The translations under genes were made by a program, and so were the position numbers. Positions 60,888 through 64,000 of a stretch of 64,000 nt of DNA are shown here, piece after piece. A model generated the notes under the pieces. The model did no database searches and was not told the origin of the DNA. It saw only the letters and a program-made list of their open reading frames with translations. This DNA is from Streptomyces sp. CB02261 (GTDB taxonomy: Bacteria > Actinomycetota > Actinomycetes > Streptomycetales > Streptomycetaceae): positions 1 through 64,000 of the forward strand of contig NZ_LIVX01000001.1 of assembly GCF_001905665.1 (NCBI RefSeq), read 5' to 3'. Every line of letters starts with the position of its first letter. The stretch's first letter is position 1.

Positions 60888-60929
60888 CGGACGGGCGGTC
60901 CGCACCCTCGGGTGCGGACCGCCCGTCCG
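60888..60929. terminator. Perfect terminator before the cobalamin riboswitch
   Basis: 20-bp perfect stem CGGACGGGCGGTCCGCACCC with complement, 2-nt loop, 21 bp after the small membrane gene. Confidence 0.9.
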
Positions 60930-60974
60930 TCGTGTCTGTGGTGCTTCGCACAGTGACGCGGTGCAGGTCAAGGG

Positions 60975-61125
60975 TGAGTTGACGGCTGTTCTCGGGGCGT
61001 GGTGGACTGCCGAGGCCAATACGGCGGCAGTAGAGGAAGTCCGGTGCGAATCCGGCGCGGTCCCGCCACTGTGACCGGATCCGAAGGGTCCGGGAGCCAG
61101 GAACTCTCGCCGCCGGTCACGTCGA
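60975..61125 (+). promoter_or_regulatory. Cobalamin riboswitch
   Basis: Shows the conserved core: GAGGCCAATACGGCGGCAG, then GAAGTCCGGTGCGAATCCG, the GCGGTCCCGCCACTGTGACCG helix and the B12 box GAGCCAGGAACTCTCGCC. It precedes cobD by about 35 bp and should repress B12 synthesis genes when adenosylcobalamin is abundant. Confidence 0.93.
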
Positions 61126-61159
61126 TCCAGGGCGCGGACCCTGAGTGAGGACATGCGCC

Positions 61160-62134
61160 ATGCCCGGCCGCAGCAGACCCAGCCGCCTTTTCCCGGACGG
61201 ATTCGCGTACGGAGCGGCCGCCGGTCTCGCCGTCGACCTGCTCGTCGGAGACCCCCGCCGCGGACATCCCGTCGCCGCGTTCGGCCGGGCGGCCGCCGCG
61301 GTCGAACAGCGCCTCCACCACGACCACCGCGGCTGGGGCGCCCTGCACACCGCCGTCTGCGCCGGCTCCACCGCCGCCCTCGGCGCGCTCGCCGCACGGG
61401 CCGTACGGAACCGGCCGGCCGCCACCGCCGCGCTGACCGCCGCCTCCGTCTGGGCCGTCGTCGGCGGTACGACCCTGGGCCGGGAGGCCCGCGCGATCGG
61501 CGGGGCGCTCGCCGCCGGGGACCTGGACGTGGCCCGGGAGCGGCTGCCGCACCTGTGCGGGCGCGACCCGCAGTCCCTCGACGGACCGGCGATGGCCCGC
61601 GCCGTCGTCGAATCGGTCGCCGAGAACACCTCCGACGCCGTGGTCGGCGCCCTCTTCTGGGGCGCGGTCGCGGGCGTACCGGGGCTGCTCGGCTTCCGGG
61701 CCGTCAACACCCTGGACGCGATGGTCGGCCACAGGTCGCCCCGGTACCGCCGCTTCGGCTGGGCCTCGGCCCGGCTCGACGACCTCGCCGGCTGGCCCGG
61801 CGCCCGGCTGACGGCCGCGCTCGCGACCGTCGCCGGCGGGAACCCGCGCGGCGCCGTCCGGGCCTGGCGCGCGGACGCCTCGAAGCACCCGAGCCCCAAC
61901 GCCGGTCCGGTGGAGGCGTCCTTCGCGGGCGCGCTCGGCGTACGGCTCGGCGGGACCCTCTCGTACGGCGGGCGGGTCGAGCACCGGCCGGTGCTCAACG
62001 GGGAGGGGCGTGCCGTCGAGGTCGCCGACATCGACCGGGCGGTCCGGCTGTCCCGCCGGGTCACCGGACTGACCCTGGCCGCCTGCGCGGGCGGCCGGCT
62101 GATCGTGAGCGCGCTGAAGCGGAGGAACGCATGA
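61160..62134 (+). CDS. cobD: Adenosylcobinamide-phosphate synthase CobD/CbiB
   Basis: Attaches the aminopropanol arm to adenosylcobyric acid. A 324-residue membrane enzyme with about five helices and the typical VDLLVGDPRRGHPVAAFGR start, SVAENTSDAVVGALFWG and AVNTLDAMVGHR. ATG 61160 after GAGGACA. Overlaps cobQ by ATGA. First gene behind the riboswitch. Confidence 0.95.
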   Translation: MPGRSRPSRLFPDGFAYGAAAGLAVDLLVGDPRRGHPVAAFGRAAAAVEQRLHHDHRGWGALHTAVCAGSTAALGALAARAVRNRPAATAALTAASVWAVVGGTTLGREARAIGGALAAGDLDVARERLPHLCGRDPQSLDGPAMARAVVESVAENTSDAVVGALFWGAVAGVPGLLGFRAVNTLDAMVGHRSPRYRRFGWASARLDDLAGWPGARLTAALATVAGGNPRGAVRAWRADASKHPSPNAGPVEASFAGALGVRLGGTLSYGGRVEHRPVLNGEGRAVEVADIDRAVRLSRRVTGLTLAACAGGRLIVSALKRRNA

Positions 62135-63639
62135 GGGGTGGGGGGCTGCTCGTCGCCGGGACCACGTCCGACGCCGGCAAGAGCGTCGTGACGGCCGGCA
62201 TCTGCCGCTGGCTGGTCCGCAAGGGCCTGAAGGTGGCGCCGTTCAAGGGACAGAACATGTCCCTCAACTCCTTCGTGACCCGCGAGGGCGCCGAGATCGG
62301 GCGGGCCCAGGCCATGCAGGCGCAGGCCGCCCGCGTCGAGCCGACCGCGCTGATGAACCCGGTGCTGCTCAAGCCCGGCAGCGACCGCTCCAGCCAGGTC
62401 GTCCTGATGGGCAAGCCGGTCGGCGAACTGTCCGCGCGCGGCTACCACGGGGGGCGGCAGAAGGAGCTGTTCGAGCCGGTCCTCGCCTGCCTGGAGGAGC
62501 TGCGGAGCACGTACGACGCGGTGATCTGCGAGGGCGCGGGCAGCCCGGCCGAGATCAACCTGCGGCGCACGGACATCGTGAACATGGGCATCGCCCGGGC
62601 CGCGCGGCTGCCCGTGGTCGTGGTCGGGGACATCGACCGGGGCGGGGTCTTCGCCCAGTTCTTCGGCACGACGGCCCTGCTGGGTCCCGAGGACCAGTCG
62701 CTCGTCGCCGGGTACCTCGTGAACAAGTTCCGGGGTGACGTGACCCTGCTCGAACCGGGGCTGGACATGCTCCACGGGCTGACCGGGCGCAGGACCTTCG
62801 GCGTCCTGCCGTACGCGCACGGGCTCGGCATCGACGAGGAGGACGGGCTGCGGGTCTCGCTGCGCGGCACCGTCCGCGAGTCGGTCGTGGCGCCGCCGGT
62901 CGGCGCGGACGTCCTGCGGGTCGCCGTCTGCGCCGTACCGCTGATGTCCAACTTCACGGACGTCGACGCGCTGGCGGCCGAGCCGGGCGTGGTCGTCCGG
63001 TTCGTCGACCGGCCCGAGGAGCTCGTCGACGCCGACCTGGTCGTCGTGCCCGGCACGCGCGGCACGGTGAAGGCGCTGGCGTGGCTGCGGGAGCGGGGCC
63101 TGGCCGACGAGCTGGCCCGGCGCGCGGCCGCGGGGCGGCCGGTGCTCGGCATCTGCGGCGGCTTCCAGGTCCTCGGCGAGCACATCGAGGACGAGGTCGA
63201 GTCGCGGGCGGGCGCCGTCGACGGGCTCGGACTGCTGCCCGTACGGGTCCGGTTCGCGCGCGAGAAGACGCTGGCGCGGCCGGTCGGCGAGGCCCTCGGG
63301 GAGCGCGTGGAGGGCTACGAGATCCACCACGGCGTCGCCTCGGTGGACGGTGGGGAGGCGTTCCTCGACGGGTGCCGGGTCGGCTCCGTGTGGGGCACGC
63401 ACTGGCACGGGTCCCTGGAGAGCGACGGGTTCCGGCGGGCGTTCCTGCGGGAGGTCGCGGCGGCGTCCGGGCGGCGGTTCGTGCCGGCTCCGGACACGTC
63501 GTTCGGCGCGCTGCGGGAGGAGCAGCTCGACCGGCTCGGCGACCTGATCGAGGAACACGCGGACACCGACGCGCTGCTGCGGCTGATCGAGGAGGGCGCC
63601 CCGGCGGGGCTGCCGTTCGTGCCGCCAGGTGCGCCGTGA
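62131..63639 (+). CDS. cobQ: Cobyric acid synthase CobQ
   Basis: Amidates four side chains of the corrin ring in B12 synthesis. A 502-residue protein: dethiobiotin-synthase-like P-loop GTTSDAGKS (residues 10-18) in the N-terminal half, and a type 1 glutamine amidotransferase domain with C342 in [14 protein letters not shown] overlaps cobD by ATGA. Confidence 0.96.
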   Translation: MRGGGLLVAGTTSDAGKSVVTAGICRWLVRKGLKVAPFKGQNMSLNSFVTREGAEIGRAQAMQAQAARVEPTALMNPVLLKPGSDRSSQVVLMGKPVGELSARGYHGGRQKELFEPVLACLEELRSTYDAVICEGAGSPAEINLRRTDIVNMGIARAARLPVVVVGDIDRGGVFAQFFGTTALLGPEDQSLVAGYLVNKFRGDVTLLEPGLDMLHGLTGRRTFGVLPYAHGLGIDEEDGLRVSLRGTVRESVVAPPVGADVLRVAVCAVPLMSNFTDVDALAAEPGVVVRFVDRPEELVDADLVVVPGTRGTVKALAWLRERGLADELARRAAAGRPVLGICGGFQVLGEHIEDEVESRAGAVDGLGLLPVRVRFAREKTLARPVGEALGERVEGYEIHHGVASVDGGEAFLDGCRVGSVWGTHWHGSLESDGFRRAFLREVAAASGRRFVPAPDTSFGALREEQLDRLGDLIEEHADTDALLRLIEEGAPAGLPFVPPGAP

Positions 63640-63736
63640 ACGGGGGCCGGGGCCGTGCGGGCTCGGCCGTCGTGTGCGTCGCGGGACGGCCGTCCCGTGC
63701 GTGGCAGCCGATCGAACTCGAGGAGAGGACCGACCG

Positions 63737-64000
63737 ATGAGCATCCGGTATCCGTTCACCGCCGTCGTCGGCATGGACGATCTGCGGCTCGCGCTGCTGC
63801 TGAACGCCGTCAGCCCCGCCGTGGGCGGTGTGCTCGTGCGGGGGGAGAAGGGGACCGCGAAGTCCACCGCCGTCCGGGCGCTCGCCGATCTGCTGCCGGC
63901 CGTGCCGGTCGTGCCGGGCTGCCGGTTCAGCTGTGACCCGGGCGCGCCCGACCCCGGCTGCCCCGACGGACCGCACGACGACGGCCCCGGCGCCGAACGG
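63737..64000 (+). CDS. Magnesium/cobalto-chelatase ATPase subunit, N-terminus only
   Basis: The first 88 residues of a BchI/ChlI-type AAA+ chelatase subunit, cut by the right edge: [20 protein letters not shown] and Walker [10 protein letters not shown] (residues 36-44). Proposed to insert cobalt into a corrin ring. ATG with GAGGAGAG upstream. 97 bp after cobQ on the same strand, so probably the same riboswitch-controlled unit. Confidence 0.85.
   Translation, partial: MSIRYPFTAVVGMDDLRLALLLNAVSPAVGGVLVRGEKGTAKSTAVRALADLLPAVPVVPGCRFSCDPGAPDPGCPDGPHDDGPGAER

Noticed and set aside
1..64000. CRISPR arrays, tRNA genes, insertion sequences or integrase sites
   Set aside because: No repeat-spacer pattern, cloverleaf, transposase or integrase motif was seen on either strand.

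Overview
This is high-GC chromosomal DNA from a Streptomyces. The supporting evidence is GTG/TTG starts with GGAGG-type ribosome sites, a cysteine-free chaplin of the ChpE type, an rRNA operon leader of streptomycete type at the left edge, FabG/FabI, an InhA-like reductase, and the 38-residue SGM_5486-type peptide beside a transporter. From memory, the gene order follows the SCO1792-SCO1849 part of the S. coelicolor chromosome; I could not check this by alignment.

Layout. Positions 1-260 hold the leader and promoter region of a minus-strand rRNA operon whose 16S gene lies off the left edge. Positions 307-8.5 kb carry a 3-methyladenine glycosylase, Spo0M, a PEBP protein, an HNH nuclease, a TauE exporter, an SPFH/NfeD pair, an ABC ATPase, a hypothetical gene, chpE, and a LuxR-type response regulator. 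Positions 8.5-20.5 kb carry its histidine kinase, an SLT-domain protein, a two-FHA ABC transporter, SerB, SixA, an MFS exporter divergent from a GntR regulator, and fabG-fabI. Positions 20.7-28.5 kb hold a two-gene minus-strand unit: a 2047-residue P-loop ATPase, then (1-nt gap) a 560-residue protein with a C-terminal HEPN-like RX4H motif. This is the most novel element in the window. Positions 28.7-33 kb are tldD-tldE-tyrS. Positions 33-45.8 kb mix small membrane and zinc-binding proteins, moaA, an acetate-type symporter with its DUF485 partner, a secreted subtilase, a CoA-transferase, an alcohol dehydrogenase, a sterol desaturase/lysoplasmalogenase pair, a DEDDh exonuclease with a BRCT-like tail, and SURF1. 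Positions 45.8-48.4 kb carry a GH15 enzyme and an atypical SDR. Positions 48.4-51.4 kb are an Asp23/Gls24-AmaP envelope-stress cluster. Positions 51.4-59.1 kb carry enoyl-CoA hydratase, a small HTH protein, an ABC-F protein, a zinc metallopeptidase, a VOC protein, a helical-repeat hypothetical, and an alpha/beta hydrolase lacking its usual serine. Positions 59.3-60.9 kb are a PHO-box-controlled phosphate transporter with a small partner. From 61 kb to the right edge runs a cobalamin riboswitch followed by cobD, cobQ and the start of a chelatase gene.

How the genes work together. Clear functional units are the GAF kinase/LuxR regulator pair (overlapping, so coupled), fabG-fabI in fatty-acid elongation, tldD-tldE as a heterodimeric protease, NfeD-SPFH at the membrane, symporter plus DUF485, the Asp23-AmaP envelope module, phosphate uptake, and B12 synthesis under B12 feedback. 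Strong perfect hairpins separate most units. No tRNA, insertion sequence, integrase or CRISPR array was recognised. The ATPase/HEPN pair is the only part that looks accessory.
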